Numbered from the stretch's first letter, positions 34,737 through 43,905 are shown. The stretch: DNA of 64,000 nt from Flavobacteriaceae bacterium PS02336 (GCA_029960065.1 JASCOF010000001.1:868001-932000); one strand, 5' to 3'. The notes: a model not told the origin generated them from the sequence alone. Numbers and translations are program-made.

Positions 34737-37118
34737 TTGACATTTAAATTACACCTTATGTTTATCTTTCTGGTTGGCTTTTTCTCTGCAAATGCCTGTC
34801 CAGTATATATTCATATTGAAGATAATCTCGGAAATCCTGCTTCGGGTTTGACCATTTTGGTTAATAATAAATCAGTGGGAATAAGCAATAGCTCGGGAAT
34901 TCTAGAACTTTCGCTTAACGATGGAAATTATACTATTGAAATTGTAAAAAACGATATTGTAAAATCTAGAAAAACCGTTTCTGTTGTCTGCGGTCAGGAC
35001 AATCATTTTAAATTTCAATTAGATGCTCCTAATAGTGATTCAGCAAACTTAAAAGAGGTTACGATACAAAACAAAAGCGTAAAAAAACAGCTTGAAGAAT
35101 CTCCTTTTTCGGTTCAGGTTATCGATTTTAAAAAGCAGTATGATAAAGCAGGCGATGTTGGCGATTTTTTAAATAGAGCTTCAGGAGTCAAAATAAGAAC
35201 TAACGGAAATATCGGATCTCAGGTTCAGATTAATTTAGGCGGTCTTCAGGGAAAAGCAGTTCGTATTTTTAAAGACGGAATTCCAATTGAGTTGTTCGGA
35301 CATGGTTTCAGTCTTGGAACAATTCCTGTAAATATGCTGGACCGTGTTGAAATTTATAAAGGTGTAATGCCGGTTTATCTGGCTTCAGATGCATTGGGCG
35401 GAGGCGTTAATCTGGTTACCAGAACTTCTAATAAAAATTTTGCCGAAGTATCCTATGAAGCTGCTTCTTTCAATACACATCGTGCGACAGCTAATCTTTA
35501 TCTTCAGAATAAAAACAATTTCTACGGAGGTTTTAATGGTTCTTTTAATTATTCGGATAATAATTATAAAGTAAATGTTCCCATTCAAAATGCGACCAAT
35601 GAAGAATTTAGAAATGTAAAACGTTTTCACGACATGACCAGATCCAATTATGGAGAGGCTTTCGTAGGATTAAAAGAAAAATCATGGGCAGATGATTTTC
35701 GTCTGACTTTAATTTACTCTGATTTCTACAAACAGATTCAAAACGATGCAGGAATGGTAAGCGTTTACGGGCAGGCATTTTCTAAAGAACAGAATTATAC
35801 AGGAATGATCAATTACCGCAAGAAATTCTTTGATGATAAGCTTAAAGTAAATTTCTTAACGAATTACAGTCATTTTAATACCAAATTTATTGATACTACT
35901 ACAGTTCGTTACAATTGGTTAGGAGAAATTATAGCCGAAAATATGCAGCCGGGAGAGATTAGAACGGGAAACAATCAGCGAATGAAATACAATTTTGTTT
36001 CTTCTAGATTGAATTTAGAATATGAACTTTCTGATCGTAATTTTTTAGAATTCAGTCAATTGTATTATTCTCAGCGAAGAAAAGGAAGCGACCCTCTTGG
36101 AGCTGTTTCTGTAATTGATGGAGTTGATGTGTTGACTGTTCCAGCAACTTATCGAAAAGATAATATGGCATTTGCCTGGCGTTCTTTATGGATGGATAAA
36201 AAATTAGAAAGTATCGTTGCTGCCAAATATTACCATTATTATACGGATGGATATACCACTGATAATTACGGTTTTGCATGGAAATCTTCAAAAGATGACA
36301 GTCAGTTTGGATATTTGGGAGGATTAAAATGGGAAGAGAACAATTACTTATTGAAGTTCTCTTATGAATATGCTACAAGACTTCCTGATGAATTTGAAAT
36401 TTTTGGAGATGCCAGATTGGTTAAAGAAAATTTAGATCTTAATCCTGAAAAAAGCCATAACCTGAATTTAAACGGTCAGTATTCTATAATAAAAGGAAAC
36501 AGTAGTTTAACCTTTTCTGCTAATTTATTCTACAGAAAAGTAGAGGATATCATTTTTCTAGAGCTTGATATTCCGTTCAACAGATACATTAATTATGAGA
36601 ACTCAGAAATAAAAGGTTTTGAGTTTGAAACTAATTATGCACCTGCAAAATGGCTTAATACAGGATTTAATGTAACGTATCAAGACATTCGAAGAGTTGG
36701 AATTCAAGAAGCGGCTTTTAAATATTTAAATGATTCAAGAGTACCCAATATTCCGTTTTTGTTTGGAAACTTTTGGGCAAATACTTTCTTCGGCAGTTTA
36801 TTCGAAAAGGGCGACAGTTTAAACTTTACTTGGAATGCCAATTATACACACAGATTCTTTTTGGTTGATATTCCGAAGAATCAGGAACCGCCTTTATTTG
36901 GTTCTGTAAAAGATTTTCAAACTTCATTGATTATTCCTAGAGATGGCAGAATAGGGCAGTTTTCTAATGACGTGGGTGTTTATTATCATTTTGCAGATAA
37001 AAAAACAACCGTTTCAGCCGAATGCCGAAATATTGGAGATGTGCGACTGTACGACAATTTTAATGTGCAGCGACCAGGACGATCATTTCACCTTAAACTA
37101 GTTTATAATTTTTTTTAA
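34737..37118 (+). CDS. TonB-dependent outer-membrane receptor under AraC control
   Basis: 793 residues. Start is TTG at 34737: this keeps a signal peptide with a basic residue (TFKLHLMFIFLVGFFSANA), while the only nearby ATG (34758) would leave no charged n-region. An N-terminal carboxypeptidase-like domain (VYIHIEDNLGNPASGLTILVNN) is followed by the plug (SPFSVQVIDFKKQY, DVGDFLNRASGVKIRTNGNIG, RVEIYKGVMPVYLASDALGGGVNLVTR) and the barrel, which ends SFHLKLVYNFF. The lipoprotein gene follows after 25 bp and the AraC regulator is divergent, a self-contained uptake unit. Substrate is probably an iron complex, by regulator type. Confidence 0.9.
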   Translation: MTFKLHLMFIFLVGFFSANACPVYIHIEDNLGNPASGLTILVNNKSVGISNSSGILELSLNDGNYTIEIVKNDIVKSRKTVSVVCGQDNHFKFQLDAPNSDSANLKEVTIQNKSVKKQLEESPFSVQVIDFKKQYDKAGDVGDFLNRASGVKIRTNGNIGSQVQINLGGLQGKAVRIFKDGIPIELFGHGFSLGTIPVNMLDRVEIYKGVMPVYLASDALGGGVNLVTRTSNKNFAEVSYEAASFNTHRATANLYLQNKNNFYGGFNGSFNYSDNNYKVNVPIQNATNEEFRNVKRFHDMTRSNYGEAFVGLKEKSWADDFRLTLIYSDFYKQIQNDAGMVSVYGQAFSKEQNYTGMINYRKKFFDDKLKVNFLTNYSHFNTKFIDTTTVRYNWLGEIIAENMQPGEIRTGNNQRMKYNFVSSRLNLEYELSDRNFLEFSQLYYSQRRKGSDPLGAVSVIDGVDVLTVPATYRKDNMAFAWRSLWMDKKLESIVAAKYYHYYTDGYTTDNYGFAWKSSKDDSQFGYLGGLKWEENNYLLKFSYEYATRLPDEFEIFGDARLVKENLDLNPEKSHNLNLNGQYSIIKGNSSLTFSANLFYRKVEDIIFLELDIPFNRYINYENSEIKGFEFETNYAPAKWLNTGFNVTYQDIRRVGIQEAAFKYLNDSRVPNIPFLFGNFWANTFFGSLFEKGDSLNFTWNANYTHRFFLVDIPKNQEPPLFGSVKDFQTSLIIPRDGRIGQFSNDVGVYYHFADKKTTVSAECRNIGDVRLYDNFNVQRPGRSFHLKLVYNFF

Positions 37119-37143
37119 ATAAAACCAATAAATCAGATCAACT

Positions 37144-38409
37144 ATGAAAAGAAGCAACTCACTTCGTTCAGTACTGGCAGGAATCGCTGCTTGTATGCTT
37201 TTATTTTCTTGCAGCAGCAATGATGATAATAATACTCCGGACAACGGAAACACAGATGATACTTTACCAAAAAATGAAACTTGGATTATTTACAACGGTG
37301 CTGCTAACTGGAGCGGTGGTGTTTATGCCTTAAAAGATAATAAATCGAGAGAAATCAATCTTTCTGGATTGCCATTTTTACAAGTGACTTCTTCTTTAGG
37401 AGGAAGAATATTTGGTAAAACGCTTTACAAGGTAAACGACGTTTCAAATGCAAAGCAGGGAATCAATAAAATGGGACTTGACGCAACTGGTAAAGTAGTA
37501 GATCAAGGATTTTTACCATCTCTTTCTAATGCTTACGAAACGAACTTTTTAGTAGCAAGCGCAACAGAAGGTTACTACTGGGATAAAGTAAGAGGAGGAT
37601 TGAAATTACAGAAATTCAACCCAACGACTATGGAGAGAACGGGCGAAATTGATTTTTCTTCACTTTCAGAAGGACAGCCTTTAGAGTCAATCGGACAGTT
37701 AATTATTGCAAAAAGAGACAATAAATTATACTTGGATTTATTATTAGGAAGTAAAGCTGCAGGAAACTGGCAGGTAACTCCAGTTGTAAAAGAAGTTGCA
37801 ATTGCAGTGTATGATTTAACTACAAACAAAATCGAAAATGTTACTAAAATGGGGAATACAACTAATTTAGGTGTATTCATTGACCACGTTTTATGGAGTT
37901 TAGACGAAGTTACAGGAGATTTATATTTTGCTTCTGTTGGTGATATGAAAACGCAGCCAAGCGATTATTCTTCAAAAATTCTTAGAATTAAAAAAGGAGA
38001 AGTTAATTTTGATACAACATTTGCAATTGACATGAAGTCTTACCAATTCCCTGCTGAATTCAACAGACTTTTCGCTTACAACAACAAAATTTACACTACA
38101 ATTCCATCAAGAGCGGTTTCTTATTACGGAGGCGGACAGCACGGTGTGAGATATAGAGATGATGTTTGGTTTTGGAATGAGATTGATGCAACGACTAAAA
38201 AAGCAACTCGTTTGAACATCCCGCCAGATAATTTCTATACAACTCAAAATCCATTTTACCACAACGGAGATATCTATTTCTTATCAAACAGTACTTCAGA
38301 TGGATTCTCAGGAGTTAACCAATACAATCCTGTAACAAAAGTAGTGAAAGAAACTTTCCGTCTAAAAGAAAGCGGAAGAATCCAAGGATTTGATATTATC
38401 AAAGACTAA
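37144..38409 (+). CDS. Lipoprotein of the DUF4374 type, partner of TonB receptor
   Basis: 421 residues. Lipobox LLFSC with Cys at about residue 23, followed by a Ser/Asn/Asp-rich linker (SSNDDNNTPDNGNTDD). The rest is beta-rich with repeated segments typical of a propeller (WIIYNGAANWSGGVYALKDN, GLKLQKFNPTTMERTGEIDF, LYFASVGDMKTQ). Layout and neighbourhood fit DUF4374-like lipoproteins that accompany TonB siderophore receptors; assignment is from pattern, not search. It is co-transcribed with the receptor (25-bp gap) and a hairpin follows. A surface ligand-binding role is inferred. Confidence 0.7.
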   Translation: MKRSNSLRSVLAGIAACMLLFSCSSNDDNNTPDNGNTDDTLPKNETWIIYNGAANWSGGVYALKDNKSREINLSGLPFLQVTSSLGGRIFGKTLYKVNDVSNAKQGINKMGLDATGKVVDQGFLPSLSNAYETNFLVASATEGYYWDKVRGGLKLQKFNPTTMERTGEIDFSSLSEGQPLESIGQLIIAKRDNKLYLDLLLGSKAAGNWQVTPVVKEVAIAVYDLTTNKIENVTKMGNTTNLGVFIDHVLWSLDEVTGDLYFASVGDMKTQPSDYSSKILRIKKGEVNFDTTFAIDMKSYQFPAEFNRLFAYNNKIYTTIPSRAVSYYGGGQHGVRYRDDVWFWNEIDATTKKATRLNIPPDNFYTTQNPFYHNGDIYFLSNSTSDGFSGVNQYNPVTKVVKETFRLKESGRIQGFDIIKD

Positions 38410-38455
38410 TTCTATTTTTCCTTAGAAATATAGCCCTAAATAATACTATTTTTTT

Positions 38456-38490
38456 AAACAGAAGTGACCTAAAAGTTGCTTCTGTTTTTT
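38456..38490 (+). terminator. Intrinsic terminator after the lipoprotein gene
   Basis: Stem AAACAGAAG (38456-38464) and CTTCTGTTT (38479-38487) followed by a T-run. Confidence 0.75.
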
Positions 38491-38512
38491 TATACACCAT
38501 TGTAACGATTAA

Positions 38513-38652
38513 CAATTATCAATTAACAATTATCAATTAACAATCATCAATTATCAATTATCAATTATCAATCATCAATCATCAATCATCAATTATCAAT
38601 TATCAATCATCAATTATCAATCATCAATTATCAATTATCAATTATCAATTAT
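38513..38652. repeat. Twenty tandem heptamers (CAATYAT)
   Basis: Exactly 20 consecutive 7-bp units, CAATTAT or CAATCAT, with two early CAATTAA. On the minus strand the unit is TGATAAT and the first unit begins with the TGA stop codon of the DoxX gene (38652-38654), so the array runs in phase from that stop codon. There are no spacers. Confidence 0.95.
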
Positions 38653-39086
38653 CATATCCTATTATCAACAGCAAAAGCAGTTTTACCAATATTAGCCAAT
38701 AAAAGTGCTGCGGCAACGCTTGTCCAAACTGAATAATCAAAAGGCGCTTTTACGGAAACAGAAACGGCCATTGCAAAACCGAAAAAGAATAATAAAAAAG
38801 CAGTTCCCAAAGCAGCAATTCTAGTTTTAAATCCGAACAGTAATAAAAGACTAAGTACAACTTCGAAGAAAGTAGCTGCAGCTCCTAAAATTTCGGCAGT
38901 GCTTTTGTTTGCATAAGGATTTAGAGTTTGAGTATAAATAACGAAGTTTTCCCAATTTCCCCACGCAACGCCGTTAGAGCCTGGTGCGCCCCAGATTCCA
39001 AATCGATCAGCTACTGCTGAAAGCATTGTGATGGCTAAAACTATTCTTAAAATTAAACCTGCTTCTAATATGGTTATGTTTTTCAT
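38652..39086 (-). CDS. DoxX family membrane protein
   Basis: 144 residues with four membrane helices (about 7-25, 62-82, 85-108, 118-136). The segment ILGAAATFFEVVLSLLLLFGFKTRIAALGTAFLLFFFGFAMA is the DoxX pattern (E...G..TR.AA). Function of this small quinone-related family is poorly defined. Gene lies downstream of the esterase on the same strand, with a terminator-like hairpin between them. A second, different DoxX protein is at 43423-43809. Confidence 0.87.
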   Translation of the reverse strand: MKNITILEAGLILRIVLAITMLSAVADRFGIWGAPGSNGVAWGNWENFVIYTQTLNPYANKSTAEILGAAATFFEVVLSLLLLFGFKTRIAALGTAFLLFFFGFAMAVSVSVKAPFDYSVWTSVAAALLLANIGKTAFAVDNRI

Positions 39087-39216
39087 TCTAATTAGTACTT
39101 TTTTGATTCAATGTCATTCAACAGATTTTCTTCAAAAGTTAAATAAAAATCAGTTGGTTATTTGTAATAACGGCAGAATCATCGTCAAATTGTTTAAAAT
39201 ACCCGATAAAAAGCAT

Positions 39217-39248
39217 AAAAAAAGGACAGAAGTCAATCTATCCTTTTT
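39217..39248 (-). terminator. Intrinsic terminator after the esterase gene
   Basis: On the minus strand, stem AAAAAGGATAGA with TCTGTCCTTTTT (one mismatch), a 6-nt loop, and a run of seven T. It lies 20 bp after the esterase stop codon. Confidence 0.7.
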
Positions 39249-39267
39249 CCAATTTGTTTTGAAATTC

Positions 39268-40317
39268 TTATTTCAATGTCGTTTTGATCACAATAGCAGC
39301 TTGTTGTACAGCAGTTTGAATAGCAGGTACATTTGCAATCGGGTTTAAAAGTCCGTAATCGTGAATCAAACCGTTGTATCTTGTTAAAGTTACAGGAACT
39401 CCAGCTTCATTAAGCTTTCTGGCATAAGCTTCACCTTCGTCTCTTAAAACATCATTTTCAGCAGTTTGAACTAGAGCAGGAGGTAAATCTTTTAATTCTG
39501 CTAAACTTGCTTGTAATGGAGAAGCATATTTTTCTGTTCTTTTGGCAGTATCAGGTAAATAATTGTCCCAGAACCATTTCATCATGTTTTTAGTTAAGAA
39601 ACGTCCGTTGGCATATAAATTATAAGATTCAGTTTCAAAATTGGCATCTGTTACCGGCCATAATAAAACCTGTAATTTAATATGAGGTCCTTTTTTGTCT
39701 TTGGCCATCAATGTGATTGCCGCGGTCATGTTTCCGCCAACACTGTTTCCAACAACTGCAAGGTTTTTACCGTCAACACCAATTTGTTTTCCGTTTGCAG
39801 CCACCCATTGTGTTGCAGCATAAATTTCGTTGATTGCTACAGGATATTTAGCTTCTGGAGAAGGAGTATAATCTGGAAAAACTGCAACTGCACCGCTTTC
39901 TACAACCAAATCTCTCACTAATCTTCTGTGCGTAGGATAATCTCCTAAAACCCATCCGCCGCCGTGAATAAAGATAAATACCGGTGCATTCGCTTTTGCT
40001 CCTTTAGGTTTTGTAATATGAATTTTTACTTTTAAACCGTTTTGTGAAATTACTTTTTCAGTTTCTTCAATTCCAGAATAATCTACTTCTACCGATTTTT
40101 GAGCGCCCACTAAAACGTTTCTGGCATCGGTAACAGATAATTGTTCCAAAGGTTTTCCGTCACCTGAATTTAATGCATTTAAAAAGCTGCGGACTTCTGT
40201 AAAAATTTCTGGGTCATTTTGTCCTTTATAAGGTCTTTCTTGTGCTGAAGCAATTGCATTTACGATGAACAATGCTGCAATAAATAAACTTTGCTGTAAT
40301 ACTTTAATAGTTTTCAT
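39268..40317 (-). CDS. Exported alpha/beta hydrolase (HSL-type esterase)
   Basis: 349 residues, signal peptide ending VNAIASAQ. The hormone-sensitive-lipase hallmark HGGGW is at 118-122 (oxyanion hole), the nucleophile elbow is GNSVGGN with Ser192 (GDSAGG in most relatives), the acid is in AENDVLRDEG, and the His in GLIHDYGLL. The catalytic triad is therefore complete. Likely a carboxylesterase acting on small esters in the periplasm. Own promoter candidate and terminator; no partner gene evident. Confidence 0.9.
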   Translation of the reverse strand: MKTIKVLQQSLFIAALFIVNAIASAQERPYKGQNDPEIFTEVRSFLNALNSGDGKPLEQLSVTDARNVLVGAQKSVEVDYSGIEETEKVISQNGLKVKIHITKPKGAKANAPVFIFIHGGGWVLGDYPTHRRLVRDLVVESGAVAVFPDYTPSPEAKYPVAINEIYAATQWVAANGKQIGVDGKNLAVVGNSVGGNMTAAITLMAKDKKGPHIKLQVLLWPVTDANFETESYNLYANGRFLTKNMMKWFWDNYLPDTAKRTEKYASPLQASLAELKDLPPALVQTAENDVLRDEGEAYARKLNEAGVPVTLTRYNGLIHDYGLLNPIANVPAIQTAVQQAAIVIKTTLK

Positions 40318-40353
40318 ATCTTTTATGTTTTAATCATTTATAATTTGATAGGA

Positions 40354-40361
40354 CAAAGATA
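40354..40361 (-). promoter_or_regulatory. Candidate -7 box for the esterase gene
   Basis: Minus strand TATCTTTG matches TAnnTTTG, with a TTTC-like -33 element 18 bp further upstream (40380-40383). The esterase start codon is 37 bases downstream. Confidence 0.45.
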
Positions 40362-40395
40362 TGGCGGTAATAAAGCTCTGAAAATGGATAATAGT

Positions 40396-41268
40396 CTATT
40401 CTAATTGTACATTTTTCCCTTGAAGGTATTTTTTCTTGAAATTCGATGGAGTATCGCCAACTTTGTTCGTGAAAAGACGGTTAAAATAAGCTGGATCTTC
40501 ATATCCGAGCTGATAAGCAATCTCTTTTACGCTTAATGTAGAATAGCCTAGAAGTCTTTTAGCTTCCAGAATAATTCTATCCTTAATAATATCATTAGGC
40601 TGTGTAAGCTCCAAGCGATTGAATTTATTGGAAAGCGTTTTAGGTGCAACTCCCAAAATATCGGCATAATCGGCAACAGTATGTTTGGTTCTGAAATGAA
40701 TTTCGACCAAACGGCTGAAATCCCTGAAGAAATCCATTTCTTTTGAAGGCTCATCATTTAAAGCGCCTAATTGCTGTATTTTCCAGATTCGGGTTGCTTT
40801 AATGATAAGCTGTTTCAAATAGGTACGAATCATTTCTTCCTGCGAAGAATCGGGCGAGATAAATTCTTCCTGAATCTGCTTAAAAATACCTTCAATAAAC
40901 AAAACCTCTTTTTCTGGAAGAGTCGTCATTGGCATTTCGAATATATTATTGAATAACAATCCGTCGCAGGCTACTTCGGCATCATGAATCTGTACACAAT
41001 AAAAATCACGATTGTAGTACATAAAACAACCCTGCTTTTTTCCTTCCTTATTAATCTGCAGATATTGATTGCTGTTGATAAAAAACAAGGAAGGACTTTT
41101 GGTTTGGTAGTGTTTAAAATCAATCGTGACCTGATAATCTTCGGGCAGATACAATACCTTAATATAAGCTTTGTATTCGTCGCTATTAATTTCTTCGACT
41201 GTTTCCTGATTCAGAATCAGAAATCCCAGTTTTTTATAATTCGATTCAAATACGTTACTAAGGTTCAT
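40396..41268 (-). CDS. AraC family transcriptional regulator
   Basis: 290 residues. An N-terminal cupin-like sensor region (about 1-170; VTIDFKHYQTKSPSLFFINSNQYLQINKEGKKQG) is followed by the AraC DNA-binding domain: TVADYADILGVAPKTLSNKFNRLELTQPNDIIKDRIILEAKRLLGY and SVKEIAYQLGYEDPAYFNRLFTNKVGDTPSNFKKKY. The YEDPAYFNRLF pattern is typical of single-domain AraC activators. It is divergent from nothing: the esterase lies downstream on the same strand (78 bp) and the GNAT gene upstream (51 bp). The esterase gene next to it is a plausible target. Confidence 0.9.
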   Translation of the reverse strand: MNLSNVFESNYKKLGFLILNQETVEEINSDEYKAYIKVLYLPEDYQVTIDFKHYQTKSPSLFFINSNQYLQINKEGKKQGCFMYYNRDFYCVQIHDAEVACDGLLFNNIFEMPMTTLPEKEVLFIEGIFKQIQEEFISPDSSQEEMIRTYLKQLIIKATRIWKIQQLGALNDEPSKEMDFFRDFSRLVEIHFRTKHTVADYADILGVAPKTLSNKFNRLELTQPNDIIKDRIILEAKRLLGYSTLSVKEIAYQLGYEDPAYFNRLFTNKVGDTPSNFKKKYLQGKNVQLE

Positions 41269-41319
41269 TGCGATTGGTTTTGGATTAAAAATTCTGATTT
41301 TCTTTGGCAGAGCCGAATA

Positions 41320-41880
41320 TTAATTGGGAGTTATTTGAAGATGCTCCAATTTTTTACCCACTAAAGTTTTTTCACCCGCAATTTTGAATCCGAGTTTTAA
41401 ATACAGGTTTTTTGCCAGCGGATTACCTTCTTCGACCAATAAACCTAAAGTCTGTTTATTTTTAGAAACGTATTCCTCAATTAAAAATCGAAGCAATTTA
41501 GAACCAATTCCTTTTCCCTGATGATTCGGATTTACGCCCAAAGAATCAATATAAAATTCTCCCGCTCGTGTTTCAAATTCTGGATCAAATTCTGGATTAT
41601 AATGTTCTCTAACGTATTTTATAATTGGATTTCGTAACACTTCAATATCTGAGCCATTGTAAACATTTACCGCACCAATGATTTCGTTGTTTTCTTCAGC
41701 CACAAAACAATTTTGATAAGAGTATTGATTGTTTTCTCTTTCGATGAAATAGTGCAGAAAGTCTTTCGCGGAAGCGTAATCTTTTTTAGCCAAAAATTTA
41801 TAGACAATATCTTCCATTGCTAATAATAATATAGGTGCAATATATTTTGAATCGGATATTTTGGCTTTTCTGATATTCAT
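41320..41880 (-). CDS. GNAT family N-acetyltransferase
   Basis: 186 residues. Acetyl-CoA binding motif A is IDSLGVNPNHQGKGIGSKLLRFLIEEY (Q-G-K-G-I-G), with NPLAKNLYLKLGFKIAGEKTL as the C-terminal motif B, and an N-terminal part rich in acidic residues (MNIRKAKISDSKYIAPILLLAMEDIVYKFL). Target substrate unknown. Upstream neighbour of the AraC gene, same strand, 51-bp gap. Confidence 0.88.
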   Translation of the reverse strand: MNIRKAKISDSKYIAPILLLAMEDIVYKFLAKKDYASAKDFLHYFIERENNQYSYQNCFVAEENNEIIGAVNVYNGSDIEVLRNPIIKYVREHYNPEFDPEFETRAGEFYIDSLGVNPNHQGKGIGSKLLRFLIEEYVSKNKQTLGLLVEEGNPLAKNLYLKLGFKIAGEKTLVGKKLEHLQITPN

Positions 41881-41935
41881 ATGAAAGATTTTAGTACAAA
41901 CAAATTTACTTTATTTAAATATTTTTCTCTTGCAG

Positions 41936-42112
41936 ATTCTGTAGATTTAAACAGATTACTACTAAAAATATCTGCATCATCCGCTAAATCTGCGGGAGAA
42001 CAAATTTTTTCTAATTGAGTTAATATATTTTTCACGCTCCCAATAGCTATCGGGATTAAAAGGATCTTAGCAGATATTTTTTTAATCTGCTTAAATCTGC
42101 AAAATCTGCGTG
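41936..42112. repeat. Repeat cluster of the ATCTGCGGGAG family in a divergent gap
   Basis: The 378-bp gap 41881-42258 between divergent GNAT and MDR reductase genes holds words such as GCAGATTCTGTAGATTTAAACAG, AAATCTGCGGGAG, AGATATTTTTTTAATCTGC and AAATCTGCAAAATCTGCG, with their complements partly opposite. The word AATCTGCGGGAG is shared with 26701-26772. Remaining bases are AT-rich with a promoter-like box near the reductase gene. Confidence 0.65.
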
Positions 42113-42218
42113 AAACAAAAAAATCTTAGCCTCTCAGCAACTTATTGCCTTAGTCTCTTTGAAAAAAATGTACAAATTTAGCCCCAACTTATACCATAAT
42201 TAGCGTCCAAAGACCTAG

Positions 42219-42226
42219 TATCTTTG
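42219..42226 (+). promoter_or_regulatory. Candidate -7 box for the MDR reductase gene
   Basis: TATCTTTG matches TAnnTTTG, 33 bp before the start codon; no obvious -33 element. Confidence 0.4.
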
Positions 42227-42258
42227 TTACTATATTTTAAACCAAAAATTTAAAAACA

Positions 42259-43272
42259 ATGAAAGCAATAGGATTTAAAAGCTCATTATCTATAGAAGAA
42301 AAAGACAGTTTTATTGAATTTGAAACTGCAAAACCAATACCTGGAGCACACGATTTATTAGTAAAAATTGATGCCATTTCAGTAAATCCAGTTGATTTTA
42401 AAATTCGCCAGAGCGCCGCAAAAGACACCGTTCTAGAAAATCCAAAAATCATTGGCTGGGATGCTGTCGGTATTGTGCAGGCAGTTGGAGAAAAAGTAAC
42501 TTTATTTGAAGTAGGCGATCTAGTGTATTATGCCGGAGATATTACCAAACAAGGCAGCAACGCCGAATTTCAAATTATTGATGAAAGAATTACAGGCAGA
42601 AAACCAAAAACCTTAAGTGCCGAAGAAGCAGCTGTGATTCCGTTAACGGCCTTAACCGCTTGGGAGATTTTGTTTGACCGAATTAGAATTAGTGCCGAGA
42701 AAGACAAAGGAAAGTCAATTCTAATTATTGGAGGAGCTGGTGGAGTAGGTTCGATTGCCATTCAGCTGGCGAAAAAAATAGCAGGATTAACGGTTATTGC
42801 AACGGCATCACGTCCAGAAACTATTGATTGGTGCAAACAGCAAGGTGCCGATTTCGTGGTAGATCATAAAGATTTGGTTTATGCAGTAAAAGAAGCAGGT
42901 TTTGAAAACGTAGATTTTATTCTTGACTTTGTAGATACCAATGCTTATTGGGATACAATGGTAGAATTAATTAAACCGCAGGGACATATCGCTTCAATTA
43001 CAGGAAGTGCCGAACCTGTGGTTTTGAATAAACTAAAAAGCAAAAGTGTTTCTTTTTCATGGGAACTGATGTACACACGCTCTATGTATCAAACAGAAGA
43101 CATGGTAGAACAGCATAATATTCTCAATATGGTTGCTGATTTGCTGGACGATGGTATATTGAAAACGACTTTAAAAGAAACCTATAACGGACTTACAGCC
43201 GAAAATTTAAAGAAAGCACATCAGCGTTTAGAATCGGGAAAAACTATCGGTAAAATTGCCATAAAATTCTAA
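42259..43272 (+). CDS. Medium-chain reductase, zinc-binding alcohol dehydrogenase/quinone oxidoreductase type
   Basis: 337 residues. GroES-like N-terminal domain (LLVKIDAISVNPVDFKIRQ, IGWDAVGIVQAVGEKVTLFEVGDLVYYAG) and a Rossmann domain with the NADP loop IIGGAGGVGSIAIQLAKKIAGLTVIATAS and WCKQQGADFVVDHK. No structural zinc Cys cluster is visible, so it is closer to zeta-crystallin-like quinone reductases, and fits the ZADH-type enzymes. Uses NADPH to reduce quinones or enones. Divergent from the GNAT gene. Confidence 0.9.
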   Translation: MKAIGFKSSLSIEEKDSFIEFETAKPIPGAHDLLVKIDAISVNPVDFKIRQSAAKDTVLENPKIIGWDAVGIVQAVGEKVTLFEVGDLVYYAGDITKQGSNAEFQIIDERITGRKPKTLSAEEAAVIPLTALTAWEILFDRIRISAEKDKGKSILIIGGAGGVGSIAIQLAKKIAGLTVIATASRPETIDWCKQQGADFVVDHKDLVYAVKEAGFENVDFILDFVDTNAYWDTMVELIKPQGHIASITGSAEPVVLNKLKSKSVSFSWELMYTRSMYQTEDMVEQHNILNMVADLLDDGILKTTLKETYNGLTAENLKKAHQRLESGKTIGKIAIKF

Positions 43273-43422
43273 GTAATTGTATCATAATAGTTTGTGTTTA
43301 GTAATAGATATTATTTAGAATAATTTTAAATAGTATTGATTTGATCTCAACAATTTTTGTATTTTAGCCGAATTACAAGCCAAATTTGTATTTCATTTTT
43401 TAAAACCCAAAACTAAATTGTT

Positions 43423-43809
43423 ATGATTTCAAAAAACACAGACCTTGGATTATTACTAATCAGAATCAGCGTTGGAGGCTTAATGCTTTTTCACGGTATT
43501 GCAAAACTGCTTCACGGAATTTCTTTTCTTGTAGACAATATGGGCGCATTTGGATATGCGGTTTATATTGGCGAAGTTTTAGCTCCAATTGCTATTTTGC
43601 TAGGATTCCGTACTAGAATTGCAGCAGTTCTTCTTGCCGTAACTTGTATTGTAGCGATTGCTGTGGCACATGCTCAAGATATTTTCTCGATCAGCGAACA
43701 CGGAGGATACGCTAATGAACTCTTGATGCTGTATCTTTTAGGTTCGATTGGATTATTCTTTACAGGGGCAGGAAAATATGCTGTTTCTAAAACAAATAAA
43801 TGGGATTAA
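43423..43809 (+). CDS. DoxX family membrane protein
   Basis: 128 residues, four membrane helices. GLLLIRISVGGLMLFHGIAKLLHG and YIGEVLAPIAILLGFRTRIAAVLLAVTCIVAIAVAH carry the family hallmarks (L-F-H-G-x-x-K, G-E, G-F-x-T-R). Distinct from the copy at 38652-39086. A strong terminator follows. Confidence 0.9.
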   Translation: MISKNTDLGLLLIRISVGGLMLFHGIAKLLHGISFLVDNMGAFGYAVYIGEVLAPIAILLGFRTRIAAVLLAVTCIVAIAVAHAQDIFSISEHGGYANELLMLYLLGSIGLFFTGAGKYAVSKTNKWD

Positions 43810-43828
43810 TTTCTCGTAAATTATAAGG

Positions 43829-43860
43829 AAGCCCTAAATCTGTTGATTTAGGGCTTTTTT
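43829..43860 (+). terminator. Intrinsic terminator after DoxX gene
   Basis: AAGCCCTAAATC (43829-43840), four-base loop, GATTTAGGGCTT (43845-43856) and a T-run to 43860: a textbook Rho-independent terminator. Confidence 0.92.
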
Positions 43861-43872
43861 GTTTTATTATGT

Positions 43873-43880
43873 TATTTTTG
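43873..43880 (+). promoter_or_regulatory. Candidate -7 box for the TonB receptor gene
   Basis: TATTTTTG matches TAnnTTTG and is followed by C; the GTG start is 26 bases downstream. It directly follows the DoxX terminator. Confidence 0.45.
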
Positions 43881-43905
43881 CCCGCGAATTACCAAATTTT
43901 ATTAC

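Noticed and set aside
38513..38652. CRISPR array candidate
   Set aside because: Units are 7 bp with no spacers and no cas genes; it is a simple tandem repeat.
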